Shown piece after piece: positions 6,201 to 6,363 of a stretch of 6,363 nt of DNA; the stretch's first letter is position 1, and every line of letters starts with the position of its first letter. The position numbers were made by a program, and so were the translations under genes. The notes below the pieces were generated by a model that made no database searches, was not told the origin of the DNA, and was given only the letters and a program-made list of their open reading frames with translations. Location: contig DRLF01000229.1 in NCBI GenBank assembly GCA_011051425.1, positions 1 to 6,363 on the forward strand. Reading direction: 5' to 3'. Source of the stretch: Thiolapillus brandeum. Its GTDB lineage: Bacteria; Pseudomonadota; Gammaproteobacteria; Chromatiales; Chromatiaceae.

Positions 6201-6363
6201 TGTCCCAAGTTCCTGCGGCAATCTTTTATCGAATGGGCCAATCAGACCGTGCGCTTTTCCTTCTGGTCGCAGGCCTTTTACAAGGCTCAGCGCGAGAAGG
6301 GAAAAACCCACCAGATGGCGATCCGCGCTCTGGCCTACAAGTGGATACGCATCCTCTGGCGCT
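6201..6363 (+). pseudogene. IS110-family transposase, 5'-truncated C-terminal remnant (runs off the window)
   Basis: From about 6201 the frame reads PKFLRQSFIEWANQ, FSFWSQAFYKAQREKGKTHQ and MAIRALAYKWIRILWR, which matches the C-terminal Transposase_20 region of IS110-type transposases (pattern HPKFLR-x-x-F-x-EWA, QQRxKGxxHQ, AVRALAFKWIRI). The same frame meets a stop at 6180-6182 and dusA ends at 6161. The N-terminal DEDD (RuvC-like) domain and most of the C-terminal domain are therefore absent, and no start codon precedes the match. This is best read as a fragment left by deletion or partial loss of an insertion sequence. The element's left end and bridge-RNA region are not here; its right end lies outside. 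A frameshifted intact copy is excluded on the left by lack of space. Confidence 0.75.

Overview
The window looks like chromosomal DNA of a GC-rich gammaproteobacterium. The ArgA and ArgE proteins follow the enteric/Pseudomonas-type layouts, and the pathway implied is the linear arginine pathway (ArgA plus ArgE rather than a recycling ArgJ). No lineage marker allows a finer placement; a Chromatiales- or Pseudomonas-like relative is only a guess.

Layout. (1) Positions 1-107 hold the 3' end of an unrecognised plus-strand gene. (2) Positions 108-226 are a short convergent intergenic gap with an imperfect hairpin. (3) Positions 227-934, minus strand, encode a protein with a DUF6499-like N-terminus and a DUF2285-like C-terminus, the architecture of FseA-type activators of integrative elements. 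(4) Only 8 bp away, divergently, starts a tightly packed plus-strand run: argE (acetylornithine deacetylase), argA (N-acetylglutamate synthase), a DUF6498-like membrane protein, a CDF-family cation transporter and dusA (tRNA dihydrouridine synthase A). The spacings are +12, -4, -11 and -4 bp, so a single operon with translational coupling is likely. (5) After dusA, from about 6201 to the right edge, lies the C-terminal part of an IS110-family transposase with no N-terminal catalytic domain before it.

How the genes fit together. ArgA makes N-acetylglutamate and commits carbon to arginine; ArgE later removes the acetyl group from N-acetylornithine to give ornithine. ArgE is a metal-dependent M20 enzyme, and a CDF metal transporter lies downstream in the same run; a functional link is inference only. 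DusA is housekeeping tRNA modification.

The most interesting part is the divergent argE/DUF2285 junction. Both starts are almost back to back, so each promoter must lie inside the other gene. Two perfect palindromes (14 bp at 894-907 and 16 bp at 978-993) sit on the best promoter candidates and use codons that are atypical for this GC-rich DNA. I did not find a CRISPR array, tRNA, rRNA or complete mobile element, and most of the window is conventional metabolic DNA.
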